Assembly (NCBI GenBank): GCA_902612325.1
Contig: CACMDB010000003.1
Coordinates: 62,001-126,000 of the forward strand
DNA length: 64,000 nt
Source: an uncultured Pelagibacteraceae bacterium
GTDB taxonomy: Bacteria; Pseudomonadota; Alphaproteobacteria; Pelagibacterales; Pelagibacteraceae
Direction of reading: 5' to 3'
Each line of letters starts with the position of its first letter. Positions within the stretch are counted from its first letter, which is position 1. Positions 1-9,276 of this stretch are shown in pieces. The notes below the pieces were generated by a model that saw only the letters and a program-made list of their open reading frames with translations, did not search any database and was not told where the DNA came from. Both the position numbers and the translations under genes were made by a program.

Positions 1-1119
1 TTTTACATTTTCAACATGCCTTTCAAGGTTGACCAAACCTTTTTTTAGTGCTTCAATGTTTTCATTTTTAAGATCATCTTTGGCTACACCGCCATGCATT
101 TTTAATGCTCTAATTGTAGCCACAATAACCACACAACTTGGTTTTAAATCAGATTTTCTACATTTAATATCTAGAAATTTTTCAGCACCAAGATCTGCAC
201 CAAACCCAGCTTCAGTTACCACATAGTCAGCTAATTTAAGTCCAGCTTTAGTCGCAATCACAGAATTACAACCATGTGCAATATTAGCAAAAGGCCCGCC
301 ATGAATTATTGCAGGATTATTTTCTAATGTTTGAGTTATGTTTGGTCTTATAGCTTCTTTCAACAAAACAGTCATAGGTCCCTGTGCTTTTAAATCTTTA
401 GCATATATTGGTTTTTTCTCTCTTGTATAAGCTACAGTAATATTTCCAATTCTATTTTCTAAATCTTCCAAATTATTAGCCAAGCAAAAGATAGCCATTA
501 TTTCTGAAGCAACTGTAATATCAAAACCATCCTCTCTTGGAAATCCATTGGCGACACCGCCAAGATTAATGTTTATTGATCTTAATGCTCTATCATTCAT
601 ATCTAAAACTCTTTTCCAAACAATTCTTCTTACATCTATATTAAGTTTATTTCCCCAATAGATATGATTGTCTATCAATGCAGATAAAAGATTATGTGCA
701 GATGTAATTGCATGAAAGTCACCTGTGAAATGAAGATTAATTTGTTCCATAGGAACAACTTGAGCATAGCCACCACCAGCAGCTCCACCTTTCATTCCAA
801 AAGATGGACCTAAACTTGGTTCTCTTAAACAGACGATAGATTTTTTTCCGATTTTATTAAGACCATCATTGAGACCTACAGAGGTTGTGGTCTTTCCTTC
901 TCCTGCTGGAGTAGGAGTTATAGCAGTCACTAAAATTAATTTTCCCTCTTTTTTACTCTTGAGACCATCAAGGTACTCTAAATTTATTTTTGCGATGTGA
1001 CGCCCCATGGGGCTGAAGGCAGAACTTTCATCAGGAACATTTATTTTTGCTAAAATGTCTTTGATTGGTTGCATTTTAGCTTCTCTTGCAATTTGAATGT
1101 CTGATTTTATTTCACTCAT
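1..1119 (-). CDS. fhs: Formate-tetrahydrofolate ligase, C-terminus cut by window edge
   Basis: ATP-dependent ligation of formate to tetrahydrofolate, giving 10-formyl-THF in the cytoplasm; in C1-oxidising cells it can also run in reverse and make ATP. Reading leftward from an ATG at 1119 the frame is open for 373 codons and leaves the window. Visible family marks are the P-loop region [14 protein letters not shown] near residue 70, then [10 protein letters not shown] and [11 protein letters not shown] shortly after, and [11 protein letters not shown] near residue 300. The full family length is about 555 residues, so roughly the last third is missing. It diverges from soxBDAG, whose product methylene-THF feeds the same folate pool. 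Identification is by recall of family motifs. Confidence 0.96.
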   Translation of the reverse strand, partial: MSEIKSDIQIAREAKMQPIKDILAKINVPDESSAFSPMGRHIAKINLEYLDGLKSKKEGKLILVTAITPTPAGEGKTTTSVGLNDGLNKIGKKSIVCLREPSLGPSFGMKGGAAGGGYAQVVPMEQINLHFTGDFHAITSAHNLLSALIDNHIYWGNKLNIDVRRIVWKRVLDMNDRALRSININLGGVANGFPREDGFDITVASEIMAIFCLANNLEDLENRIGNITVAYTREKKPIYAKDLKAQGPMTVLLKEAIRPNITQTLENNPAIIHGGPFANIAHGCNSVIATKAGLKLADYVVTEAGFGADLGAEKFLDIKCRKSDLKPSCVVIVATIRALKMHGGVAKDDLKNENIEALKKGLVNLERHVENVK

Positions 1120-1242
1120 AAAATTCTTTAAATATACAAAAACTGCTCGATTAGTATCTCTTTTTAAGAGCTTTGGAAATATCTAAAAATTATATATAAA
1201 AAAAATAGGAACTATTTATATTCATTATTATAAAATTTAGTC

Positions 1243-2499
1243 ATGCAAAAATATTCAGTATTTAGCCTAATCAAGAATGCTTTTTCTAATCATGAAAAAT
1301 GGGATTTGGCATGGAAAGATCCTACGCCTAAAAAAGAATATGATGTTGTAATTATTGGTGGGGGTGGCCATGGACTAGCTACTGCCTACTATTTAGCTAA
1401 AGAACATCAAATAACTAATGTGGCTGTTATTGAAAAGGGATGGATTGGTGGAGGAAATATAGGAAGAAACACTACAATTATCAGATCAAATTTTATGTAT
1501 GATGATAATGCTAGGTTCAATGAATTTGGAATGAACTTGTGGAGAAACATGAGTCAGGAATTAAATTTTAATGTCATGTTTTCACCAAGAGGAATAATAA
1601 ATTTAGCTCATTCAGATGCGCAAATGAATGCTTATGCTCGTCGAGGAAACTCTATGAGATTAAATGGAATAGATGCTGTTCTACTTAATAGGGAAGAAGT
1701 TAAAAAGATTATACCTATGGCTGATTTTTCTGAAGATGTTAGGTATCCAATTTTTGGAGGCTTAGCACAACCAAGTGCTGGCACTGCTAGACATGATGCG
1801 GTCGCATGGGGTTATGCTAGACAAGCTGACTCAATGGGTGTCGATATAATTCAAAATTGTGAAGTAACAGGATTTGATATTGAGGCAGGAAAAATAACAG
1901 GTTTGAGAACATCTAGAGGAGATATTAAATCAAAAAAAATTGGATTGTGTGTAGCCGGCAGCACAAATGTTTTAGCAGAAAAACTTAATATGACACTTCC
2001 TATAGAAACTCATTTATTACAAGCTTGTGTTTCTGAGCCAGTGAAACCAGTTTTGGATGGAGTGGTAACCTTTGGCGCTGGACACTTTTATATTAGTCAA
2101 TCAGATAAAGGTGAGATGGTAATGGGTGGAGATCTTGATGGATATAATAGTTATGCACAAAAAGGTAATCTTCCGACGATACAACATGTCTTAACCGGAG
2201 GTGTTGCTTTATTTCCATTCTTAAGTCGATTGAAAATGTTAAGGACTTGGGGAGGGATTATGGATATGTCAATGGATGGCTCACCTATAATTGATAAAAC
2301 TCATATCGATGGATTATATCTAAATTGTGGTTGGTGTTATGGAGGCTTCAAATCGGTTCCATCCTCTGGGTGGACATTTGCTCATACTATTGCGCAAGAT
2401 AGAGTTCATGAATTAAATGAGGGATTTAGTCTAAATAGATTTTCTAAAGGTTACTTGTTAGATGAGAAGGGCCTTGGAACAAAAACTTGGATTTCATAA
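1243..2499 (+). CDS. soxB: Sarcosine oxidase, beta subunit
   Basis: FAD/FMN subunit of the four-subunit sarcosine oxidase, which demethylates sarcosine to glycine and passes the methyl carbon to tetrahydrofolate. The 418-residue protein starts with a short lead, then a Rossmann FAD motif GGGGHGLATAYYLAKE at residues 40-54, then GGNIGRNTT near 70. His184 in GTARHDAVAW lies where family members carry the covalently bound FMN histidine; this is inferred from alignment by eye. First gene of soxBDAG; its stop codon directly abuts soxD. Length is normal for the family. The upstream 123-base gap is shared with divergent fhs. Confidence 0.95.
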   Translation: MQKYSVFSLIKNAFSNHEKWDLAWKDPTPKKEYDVVIIGGGGHGLATAYYLAKEHQITNVAVIEKGWIGGGNIGRNTTIIRSNFMYDDNARFNEFGMNLWRNMSQELNFNVMFSPRGIINLAHSDAQMNAYARRGNSMRLNGIDAVLLNREEVKKIIPMADFSEDVRYPIFGGLAQPSAGTARHDAVAWGYARQADSMGVDIIQNCEVTGFDIEAGKITGLRTSRGDIKSKKIGLCVAGSTNVLAEKLNMTLPIETHLLQACVSEPVKPVLDGVVTFGAGHFYISQSDKGEMVMGGDLDGYNSYAQKGNLPTIQHVLTGGVALFPFLSRLKMLRTWGGIMDMSMDGSPIIDKTHIDGLYLNCGWCYGGFKSVPSSGWTFAHTIAQDRVHELNEGFSLNRFSKGYLLDEKGLGTKTWIS

Positions 2500-2760
2500 A
2501 TGTTAAATATTAAGTGTCCTTACTGTGGGGACAGGTCTCAAAAAGAATTTGCCTACGGAGGCGATGGAACAATTGCTAGACCAAAACTTAATCAAGAAAT
2601 AAGTGATGAAGAATGGGATAATTTTGTTTATCTAAGAAAAAGTCCGAGAGGAAAACATATTGAATTATGGCATCATATTGCTGGATGCAGACAATGGTTT
2701 AAAGTTGAGAGAGATACAACTACTCACGAAATTTTTAGAACTTTTAAACCAGAGGAATAA
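2500..2760 (+). CDS. soxD: Sarcosine oxidase, delta subunit
   Basis: Small zinc-binding subunit of heterotetrameric sarcosine oxidase. The 86-residue protein has the expected zinc ligands: CPYC at Cys6 and Cys9, and WHHIAGC with His59 and Cys63. It starts immediately after the soxB stop codon with no spacer, and soxA follows after a few bases, so translation is probably coupled. The order B-D-A-G is the usual one for this operon. Confidence 0.95.
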   Translation: MLNIKCPYCGDRSQKEFAYGGDGTIARPKLNQEISDEEWDNFVYLRKSPRGKHIELWHHIAGCRQWFKVERDTTTHEIFRTFKPEE

Positions 2761-2765
2761 TTTTG

Positions 2766-5762
2766 ATGTCACAAAATTTTAGACTAAATACTGGTGGCTT
2801 AATCAATAGAGATAAACCTATTGAATTTAAATTTAATGGAAAAAAATATATTGGGTATGAGGGTGATACGCTGGCTTCAGCACTACTTGCCAATGGCATA
2901 CATTTAATTGGAAGAAGTTTTAAATATCATCGTCCAAGAGGGTTTTTTGGTGCAGGAGTTGACGAACCAAATGCAAAAATGCAAGTTGAGATTAATGGTT
3001 GTTCAGAACCAAATATTAACGCAACTGAAATAGAACTAGTAAATGGTTTATCAGCATCTAGTCAAAATTGTTGGCCATCAGTAAATTTTGATATTGGTGC
3101 AATAAATAATTTCTTAAATCGTTTTTTTCCAGCTGGTTTTTATTACAAAACTTTCATGTGGCCTAAAAGTTTTTGGTATAGAGTTTATGAGCCTTTTATA
3201 CGAAAAGCAGCAGGGTTAGGAATTGCTTCTCTAGAAAAAGATAAAGAGAGATATGAGCATAAATACGAATATTGTGATTTATTAGTTACTGGCTCTGGAC
3301 CCGCTGGTTTAGCAAGTGCTTATGCAGCTGCCAAAAACGGAGCAAAAGTAATATTAGCAGAGGATAAACCTAGATATGGAGGGACGCTTTTAACAGATGA
3401 TGTTACGATAGATAATTTATCTGGAAAAGATTGGTCAGAAAAAATTATATCTGAATTAAAAGAGATGCCTAATGTTATTGTTAAAAATAGATCTCAAGTT
3501 TTTGGATACTATGATCATAATATGATGGTGATGTTTGAAAGAACAGGAGATCATTTAGAAAAAAAACCTAAGTACACACCAAGACAAAGACTTTGGTATA
3601 TAAGAGCAAAAGAAGTATTGCTATCAACAGGATCTATTGAAAGACCAATTGTTTTTGGAAATAATGATACACCTGGAGTTTTTCTCTCAGCTGCTGCAAA
3701 AGAATATATGAAAGTTTATGGTGTTCTAATTGGTAAAAAACCAATTATTTTCACTAATAACGATAGCGGCTATGAAACAGCTATTGAGTTTAAAAAGAAT
3801 GGTGTTAATCCAATAGTTTTAGATACTAGAGAGGATCAAAACTCCGAGTTAATTAATGAAGCCAAAGATTTAGATATTAAGATCAAGTTTTCTTATGCAG
3901 TGATAGTTGCTCATGGATATAAAAAAGTAAAATCAGCAACAATTGGGAAATTAGATAAAGATAAGATAGATTTTGAAAATACAGAACAAATAGATTGCGA
4001 CTCTATTTGTGTATCTGGATTTTGGACACCAACTGTTCATTTAGCATCTCAATCAGGCAATAAACTGAAATTTAATGACACGATAGATGCTTTTGTACCT
4101 GACAAATCAAAACAAAATGAACATTCTTTAGGTGCTGCTAATGGAACATTTACATTACAAGATACCTTAAAAAACAGTTTTAATACCGGGTCAGAAGTTT
4201 CTAAAAGCATAACTAAAAAAGATGAAAAAATACAAATTCCTAATACGAATGAACGAAAATATAGTGCTCATGATAAATTTTGGTGTTCTCCACTCCCTAA
4301 AGGTAAAAATTATAAACGATTTGTAGATTTCCAAAATGACGTAGCAGTTTCTGATATAGAGGTTGCTTTAAGAGAAGGTTATAGATCAATTGAACATGTT
4401 AAGAGATATACAACGTTGGGAATGGCAACAGACCAAGGAAGGACAAGTAATTTAAACGGATTACAATTAGTTGCAAATGTTGAAAAAAAAATTGTTCCTC
4501 AAGTAGGTCACACTACCTTTAGACCCCCATTTACACCAGTTACCATCGGTACAATAGTTGGAAGGGAGATAGGCAAAGAATATATGCCTACAAGAAAAAC
4601 ACCAATGCATCATTGGCATGAAAAAAATAATGCAGTCTGGGTAGATGCTGGTGCTTGGAAAAGACCAAGGTACTACAAAAGAGGAAATGAAAATTTATTT
4701 GAGGCATCAAAAAGAGAAGCAAAAAATGTTAGAGATCACGTGGGTGTTTGTGATGTAACAACTTTAGGGAAAATTGATATTAAAGGTCCAGACGCTGCAG
4801 AGTTTTTGAATAGAGTTTACACTAATGCTTGGTTAAAACTTCCAGTAGGCAAAGCTCGATACGGAGTTATGCTTAGGGAAGATGGAATCGTGATGGATGA
4901 TGGGACAACAACCAGAATTTCAGAAAATCATTATCATATGACAACCACTACTGCACAGGCCGCAAACGTATTATCACATTTGGAATATTACCTGCAAATT
5001 GTTTGGCCAGAATTAAATGTTAATGTTGTTTCAACAACCGAACAATGGGCTGGCGCAGCGATTGCAGGACCTAAATCAAGAGATTTGTTAGCAAAGCTTT
5101 TTCCTAAATTAGATGTTAGCAATGAGGCACTTCCTTTTATGGGATATGTAGAGGGAGACTTGTTTGGTGTCAAAGCAAGAATTTTTAGAATTTCCTTTTC
5201 AGGTGAACTTGCTTACGAAATAAATGTTGAATCTGATTTTGGATTATTTATGTGGGAAAAAATAATTGAAATTGGTAAAGAATTTAATGTTGAACCCTAT
5301 GGTACAGAAGCATTATCGACACTAAGAATAGAAATGGGCCATGTAGCTGGACCAGAACTTGATGGAAGAACCATTCCTTACGATGTTTCGTTAGAAGGTT
5401 TAGTATCAAAGAAAAAAGATTTTATTGGAAAGAGATCTTTAGCTAAAGAAGCATTTAATAAAGCAGATAGACAAAAAATTGTTGGCTTAGTCCCATTGGA
5501 TAGGAAATCGAGTATTCCAGAGGGATCTCATTTAGTAGAAAATAAAAATGCAAAACTTCCGAATCCTAAACTTGGTCACGTTTCTTCATCATGTTGGAGT
5601 GTTGAGAATAATAATCCTTTTTCTCTTGCAATATTAAAAGATGGAAAAAATATGATAGGAAAAAAGCTTTTCGCGGTATCTCCACTTAAAAACACTTCTA
5701 TTGAAGTTGAAGTTATGTCCTCACATTATGTAGACCATGAAGGAAAGAGAGTAAGATCGTGA
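2766..5762 (+). CDS. soxA: Sarcosine oxidase, alpha subunit
   Basis: Largest subunit of sarcosine oxidase (998 residues from this ATG). Domains in order are a 2Fe-2S-ferredoxin-like N-terminal part (about 15-100, with YEGDTLASALLANG), a pyridine-nucleotide-disulfide oxidoreductase core (about 165-480, GSGPAGLASAYAAAKNG), and a GcvT-type folate-binding C-terminal half (about 600-998, ending in the usual barrel domain). An in-frame TTG three bases earlier is possible, but the ATG is preferred. The last four bases overlap soxG. The GcvT part traps the iminium intermediate as methylene-THF. Confidence 0.95.
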   Translation: MSQNFRLNTGGLINRDKPIEFKFNGKKYIGYEGDTLASALLANGIHLIGRSFKYHRPRGFFGAGVDEPNAKMQVEINGCSEPNINATEIELVNGLSASSQNCWPSVNFDIGAINNFLNRFFPAGFYYKTFMWPKSFWYRVYEPFIRKAAGLGIASLEKDKERYEHKYEYCDLLVTGSGPAGLASAYAAAKNGAKVILAEDKPRYGGTLLTDDVTIDNLSGKDWSEKIISELKEMPNVIVKNRSQVFGYYDHNMMVMFERTGDHLEKKPKYTPRQRLWYIRAKEVLLSTGSIERPIVFGNNDTPGVFLSAAAKEYMKVYGVLIGKKPIIFTNNDSGYETAIEFKKNGVNPIVLDTREDQNSELINEAKDLDIKIKFSYAVIVAHGYKKVKSATIGKLDKDKIDFENTEQIDCDSICVSGFWTPTVHLASQSGNKLKFNDTIDAFVPDKSKQNEHSLGAANGTFTLQDTLKNSFNTGSEVSKSITKKDEKIQIPNTNERKYSAHDKFWCSPLPKGKNYKRFVDFQNDVAVSDIEVALREGYRSIEHVKRYTTLGMATDQGRTSNLNGLQLVANVEKKIVPQVGHTTFRPPFTPVTIGTIVGREIGKEYMPTRKTPMHHWHEKNNAVWVDAGAWKRPRYYKRGNENLFEASKREAKNVRDHVGVCDVTTLGKIDIKGPDAAEFLNRVYTNAWLKLPVGKARYGVMLREDGIVMDDGTTTRISENHYHMTTTTAQAANVLSHLEYYLQIVWPELNVNVVSTTEQWAGAAIAGPKSRDLLAKLFPKLDVSNEALPFMGYVEGDLFGVKARIFRISFSGELAYEINVESDFGLFMWEKIIEIGKEFNVEPYGTEALSTLRIEMGHVAGPELDGRTIPYDVSLEGLVSKKKDFIGKRSLAKEAFNKADRQKIVGLVPLDRKSSIPEGSHLVENKNAKLPNPKLGHVSSSCWSVENNNPFSLAILKDGKNMIGKKLFAVSPLKNTSIEVEVMSSHYVDHEGKRVRS

Positions 5763-6343
5763 AGCAAATTTCTTCTTTAAATAATGTGCATCAAAATGGA
5801 AAATTTGGTGATTTTGAAAAAAAAAATGAGAAGGATTTATTAAAGATTTCAGAATTGAAGAATGTTCTAATATTCCAAATAGTTCAATACAAAAATTCAA
5901 GTTTAGATATCTCAAATATAAAGGTTGATAACTTAAAATTACCTTCGACTTTAAAATCCTCCTCAAATTTAGATACTAGAATTTTATGGATGGGACCAAA
6001 AAATTGGATAGTTATATCTTCTAAAATAGATTTACTTTTAAAAGATGGAAAACAATTTGATGAAAGTAATTTTGCAATTACTGATTTATCGCATTCAAGA
6101 GCAATAATTGAAATTCAAGGCGATCTTGTTAATGAAGTTTTAAAAAAGGGATGTCCTATAAATATTGATAAATTTAACGAGGGTGATTGCACAAATTCAA
6201 TTTATAACGGAATATCAATTACGATTGATTTTATTTCTAAAAATCCAAAAAAAGTTAGAATTTTTGGATTAAGAAGCTTTGGAGAGTCTTTGCATCATTC
6301 AATAACAGATAGCTCATTAGAATTTGGTTATCAAAGTAATTAA
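5759..6343 (+). CDS. soxG: Sarcosine oxidase, gamma subunit
   Basis: Last subunit of the sarcosine oxidase operon. The 194-residue protein begins with GTG inside the soxA stop (GTGA overlap), which points to translational coupling. It resembles the GcvT C-terminal fold, with the stretch ILWMGPKNWIV near residue 75 and a C-terminal RIFGLRSFGESL motif typical of SoxG. Low sequence conservation is normal for this subunit; position in the operon is the main support. Confidence 0.88.
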   Translation: MKQISSLNNVHQNGKFGDFEKKNEKDLLKISELKNVLIFQIVQYKNSSLDISNIKVDNLKLPSTLKSSSNLDTRILWMGPKNWIVISSKIDLLLKDGKQFDESNFAITDLSHSRAIIEIQGDLVNEVLKKGCPINIDKFNEGDCTNSIYNGISITIDFISKNPKKVRIFGLRSFGESLHHSITDSSLEFGYQSN

Positions 6344-7195
6344 TTAATAATTCCGCGTTGCAATATAAACACCAACTGATGCTATTAAAAAGCCAACAAC
6401 ATCTATATTTGTTAAAGTTTCATTTAAAAAAAGCCAAGCCATAATTGCAGAGGTTGCTGGTATTAGAAAAAAAACAGAAACTGTTTTACTAGCTGAATTT
6501 TTTTTTATTAAAAACATCAGTATTGTAAATGCACCAAAGGAAACAAGAAAAATTTGATGACTCATTGCTATTATAAATGTTTTTGTAAAATAGATGTAGG
6601 GCTCTACAAAAAAAATAATTATCATGACATGAAATAAACAACCACCTAATGCTTGATAAAAATTACTAACGGATAATGGTAAATTATTACTTAATTTTTT
6701 CTGCCAAATAGTAGAAAAGGTTATAGATAACAATGCAATTAAAGTTGCAATCAAACCTAGTAGAGGAATACCTGAGCCAACATCTATTCCAAGTACTAAA
6801 GAAGCACCAACAAAACCCAATAAAACTCCTACCCATTGCTGTAATGTAACTCTCTCATTTAAAAGCGGTCCACTCAAAATATTTGTTAGAATTGGTTGAA
6901 GTGTTACGATTAGAGCAGCTAAACTTGTTGGCATCCCAATTGAAATTGAATAAAAAACTCCTCCTAAATATAACCCATGAAACAAGATACCACTGAACAT
7001 TGATTCAATCAGATATCTTTTTTTAATCAATATTGATTGTTTAAGGTAGATTGAAAACAACAAAAAACCCACAGCAACAAAAAAAAATCTGAAGGCTAGA
7101 GCTGCGAAAGGATCACTATTATCAATAATTGGTTTTGTTGTGATAAAGGCAGAAGACCAAAGTAAAACAAATATGAGTGGAAATATTCTGACCAT
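6344..7195 (-). CDS. EamA/DMT-family transporter
   Basis: Inner-membrane protein of 283 residues with about ten hydrophobic segments arranged as two EamA repeats. It begins with FPLIFVLLWSSAFITTK, the usual opening of drug/metabolite transporters of the RhaT/YdcZ type. The second repeat has SVGVYIATRN at the end. Substrate cannot be read from sequence; relatives export amino acids or other metabolites. It converges on soxG, with adjacent ends, and shares its strand with the next two genes upstream. Confidence 0.88.
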   Translation of the reverse strand: MVRIFPLIFVLLWSSAFITTKPIIDNSDPFAALAFRFFFVAVGFLLFSIYLKQSILIKKRYLIESMFSGILFHGLYLGGVFYSISIGMPTSLAALIVTLQPILTNILSGPLLNERVTLQQWVGVLLGFVGASLVLGIDVGSGIPLLGLIATLIALLSITFSTIWQKKLSNNLPLSVSNFYQALGGCLFHVMIIIFFVEPYIYFTKTFIIAMSHQIFLVSFGAFTILMFLIKKNSASKTVSVFFLIPATSAIMAWLFLNETLTNIDVVGFLIASVGVYIATRNY

Positions 7196-7214
7196 TCCAG
7201 GTCTTATAAATTAT

Positions 7215-7625
7215 TTAATCTACAATATTAAGTATTATTAATTTGTTTTGTTTCGTCTCTTTACACCATAATTCATAACTTTCACACATTCTCCATAAAT
7301 GATCGAAAGCTCTTTGAGAAATTTCAAGAGGATAATGGCTCTTTGCATAATATAATTCAGGATATTGAATTAGCTGTTTAACTGATAAATCTTTTTGAAT
7401 ATGAAGTAATCTTAAAGTTTCTTCAGGTACCTTCTTTTTTGATACCTTTTCAATTAGCTCATCATGGAATTTTCCAGTGCTTATATCATTGTAGGTTGTT
7501 GTTCCAATAAAGTTTTCGATTGCATTGATTGTTGTCAGCTCAGGATTTTTTTTCTTTATCTCACAAACTTTTGAGTAAATTGCTTCTGCAACAAGTAACA
7601 CATAAGGCTTTTCTTTAGATGGCAT
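7215..7625 (-). CDS. Uncharacterised protein coupled to Asp/Glu racemase gene
   Basis: Protein of 136 residues, not recognised. It is soluble and charged, opens with KEKPYVLLVAEAIYSKV and carries two Cys (CESYELWC) near the end. It has no signal peptide or membrane segment. Its ATG overlaps the last base of the racemase gene upstream (7625), so the two are probably translated together. It might be a small helical regulator or partner of the racemase; nothing in the sequence decides this. Confidence 0.6.
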   Translation of the reverse strand: MPSKEKPYVLLVAEAIYSKVCEIKKKNPELTTINAIENFIGTTTYNDISTGKFHDELIEKVSKKKVPEETLRLLHIQKDLSVKQLIQYPELYYAKSHYPLEISQRAFDHLWRMCESYELWCKETKQNKLIILNIVD

Positions 7626-8374
7626 TATCTATTTTGATATTTCCTCATAGCAGCGTTAGCTAAAATCAAATTTGGGTCTAAAAATATTTTTGATGATTTA
7701 ATTGTCTTAAATGGTTTATAGGCAAAAATGGCAATAGGAAGCTCTGTACAACCAAGAATAATTTTTTTACATTTTTTTTTAATTAAATAATTAATTGCTG
7801 GCTTAATAGCTTTGCTTGCTAGTTTCACTTTTCCCATTTTTACAAGCCTGATAGCTTTGTTTACTGATTTACTTTGAATAGAATTATTTGGAAACACTAG
7901 ATTATAATCTTTATCAAAAAACTTATTATAAACACCTGTTTTTAAAGTTCCTTCTGTAGCAAGCAAACCAATTGAGGAATTTTTTCTACATTTTTTTTTA
8001 GCATGCAAAAAAACTTCCTTAGGCATATTTACTATCGGTAAGTTAATTCGTTTTTTTAAGTCATCATACCAATAATGAGCTGTGTTACAGGGTATGACTA
8101 TAAATTTACAATTACTTTTTTTTAAAAGATTACAACCATAAATTAAACTTTTTAAAACAGATAAATATTTTTGTTTAGTTCTTTTATTACTTATTTTGTT
8201 TGATAGCTTGCCGGTATGGATACCAATCGACTCAGGTCTACCAGGAATATTTGATTTGTTATAAAGCATAAACAAAGGGTAATCTTGATCGATCTTACCT
8301 CTATATAAAATTGCCAGCTTATTACAAAAATCTAAACCTGCCTGGGTACCCATTCCACCTAAAATGCCAATCAT
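7625..8374 (-). CDS. Aspartate/glutamate racemase family protein
   Basis: Cytoplasmic racemase of 249 residues that interconverts L- and D-forms of an acidic amino acid without a cofactor. It begins GILGGMGTQAGLDFCNKL and shows the two catalytic cysteines of the family: CNTAHYW near residue 97 and LGCTELP near residue 209. The product may supply D-amino acids for peptidoglycan or degrade D-aspartate; the exact substrate is not readable. It is rich in poly-Lys stretches, as is common in very AT-rich genomes. Confidence 0.9.
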   Translation of the reverse strand: MIGILGGMGTQAGLDFCNKLAILYRGKIDQDYPLFMLYNKSNIPGRPESIGIHTGKLSNKISNKRTKQKYLSVLKSLIYGCNLLKKSNCKFIVIPCNTAHYWYDDLKKRINLPIVNMPKEVFLHAKKKCRKNSSIGLLATEGTLKTGVYNKFFDKDYNLVFPNNSIQSKSVNKAIRLVKMGKVKLASKAIKPAINYLIKKKCKKIILGCTELPIAIFAYKPFKTIKSSKIFLDPNLILANAAMRKYQNR

Positions 8375-8410
8375 AAATTATTTTCTAAATTTTGTTTGTA
8401 GAATAGTTCA

Positions 8411-8466
8411 TTGGCTATAAAAATAAATTAATTCTTAATTAAAAAATTAATTAAATTTATAGCCAA
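8411..8466 (-). terminator. Long AT-rich hairpin behind the cold-shock gene
   Basis: Perfect 11-base inverted repeat TTGGCTATAAA (8411-8421) and TTTATAGCCAA (8456-8466), with more self-complementary AATTAATT blocks inside the loop. It lies 16 bases behind the cold-shock stop codon and before the racemase start. It is a plausible transcript end or mRNA-stabilising 3' structure for the csp transcript. A clean U-tract is not present after the stem. Confidence 0.6.
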
Positions 8467-8482
8467 TTAATTTATGTGAAAA

Positions 8483-8689
8483 TTATGCAGTTTTTAAGTT
8501 AACTGCTGAAGGACCTTTAGGACCATCTTCAACATCGAAAGTCAAAGCTTGACCCTCATCTAAACCGTTCATACCAGCATCTCTTACAGCTGAAACATGT
8601 ACAAACACATCTTTTTCTTTGTCGTCACGTTCAATAAAACCAAAACCTTTAGTTGGATTGAACCATTTTACTTTTCCTTGTAGACTCAT
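8483..8689 (-). CDS. Cold-shock domain protein (CspA type)
   Basis: Single cold-shock domain, 68 residues, normal length. The RNA-binding motifs are KGFGFI (RNP1) near residue 14 and VFVHVS (RNP2) near residue 28. It binds single-stranded nucleic acid in the cytoplasm and acts as an RNA chaperone. A 122-base gap upstream is long for this genome and would form a 5' UTR, typical for csp genes regulated at mRNA level. A stable hairpin follows the gene. Relative GC content is higher than its neighbours, as expected for a highly expressed gene. Confidence 0.95.
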   Translation of the reverse strand: MSLQGKVKWFNPTKGFGFIERDDKEKDVFVHVSAVRDAGMNGLDEGQALTFDVEDGPKGPSAVNLKTA

Positions 8690-8811
8690 ATTTTTTCTTC
8701 TTACTTATTGTTATATTAATTTATTACTTATAATTAAGTAATGATGGCTTTGTTTATAAATAATTGGGTTTTGTCAACAAATTTAGTGCACAATTAGACT
8801 TTTTTTTATCA

Positions 8812-9276
8812 TTAGTGGTCAATTAGCTTAGTTAAATAGATAGAATTAACATCTTCTTTATAATGGGCAAAGGGTTTGCATGGTGTAAAATTACATTTTT
8901 TAAATAATTTTCTTGCTGGATCAAAAAATTTTCCAGCACCAGTCTCTAAACTTATTCTTTTAATTTTTAATTTTTTAGCTTCATCGATGAGATGTTTGAT
9001 GACTTTAATACCATTACCTTGATTTCTAAAATCATCATGTATTCTAATTGATTTAAATTCACCATGATCTTTGTCTAAGAACTTTAATGCTCCACAACCA
9101 AATATTTTATCATTTTCCCAAAGGCTCCAAAATTTAATTGATGAAACTTTTAACCCTGGAATATCAAGAACATGAGCACTACCCTCGGGAGATGCTGCCC
9201 TAAGTTCAATAAAATGTTTTGTAAGAAGTTTATTGACTTCCAGGTTATCAAAATTTCCCTCAATAGATTTTAGCAT
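8812..9276 (-). CDS. GNAT-family N-acetyltransferase
   Basis: Protein of 154 residues with the GNAT fold. The acetyl-CoA binding loop is RNQGNGIKVIKHLI near residue 85, and the end shows ISLETGAG, FFDPARKLFKKCNF and the Pro-Phe-x-x-Tyr motif typical of the YjaB/ElaA-like group. It starts directly behind the purK stop codon (9276/9277), so it is probably the third gene of purEK. The substrate is unknown; relatives acetylate small amines or protein N-termini. Confidence 0.88.
   Translation of the reverse strand: MLKSIEGNFDNLEVNKLLTKHFIELRAASPEGSAHVLDIPGLKVSSIKFWSLWENDKIFGCGALKFLDKDHGEFKSIRIHDDFRNQGNGIKVIKHLIDEAKKLKIKRISLETGAGKFFDPARKLFKKCNFTPCKPFAHYKEDVNSIYLTKLIDH

Noticed and set aside
1158-1170. 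CTCTT-TTT-AAGAG hairpin between fhs and soxB
   Set aside because: Only five pairs and AT-rich; too weak to call an operator or a riboswitch.
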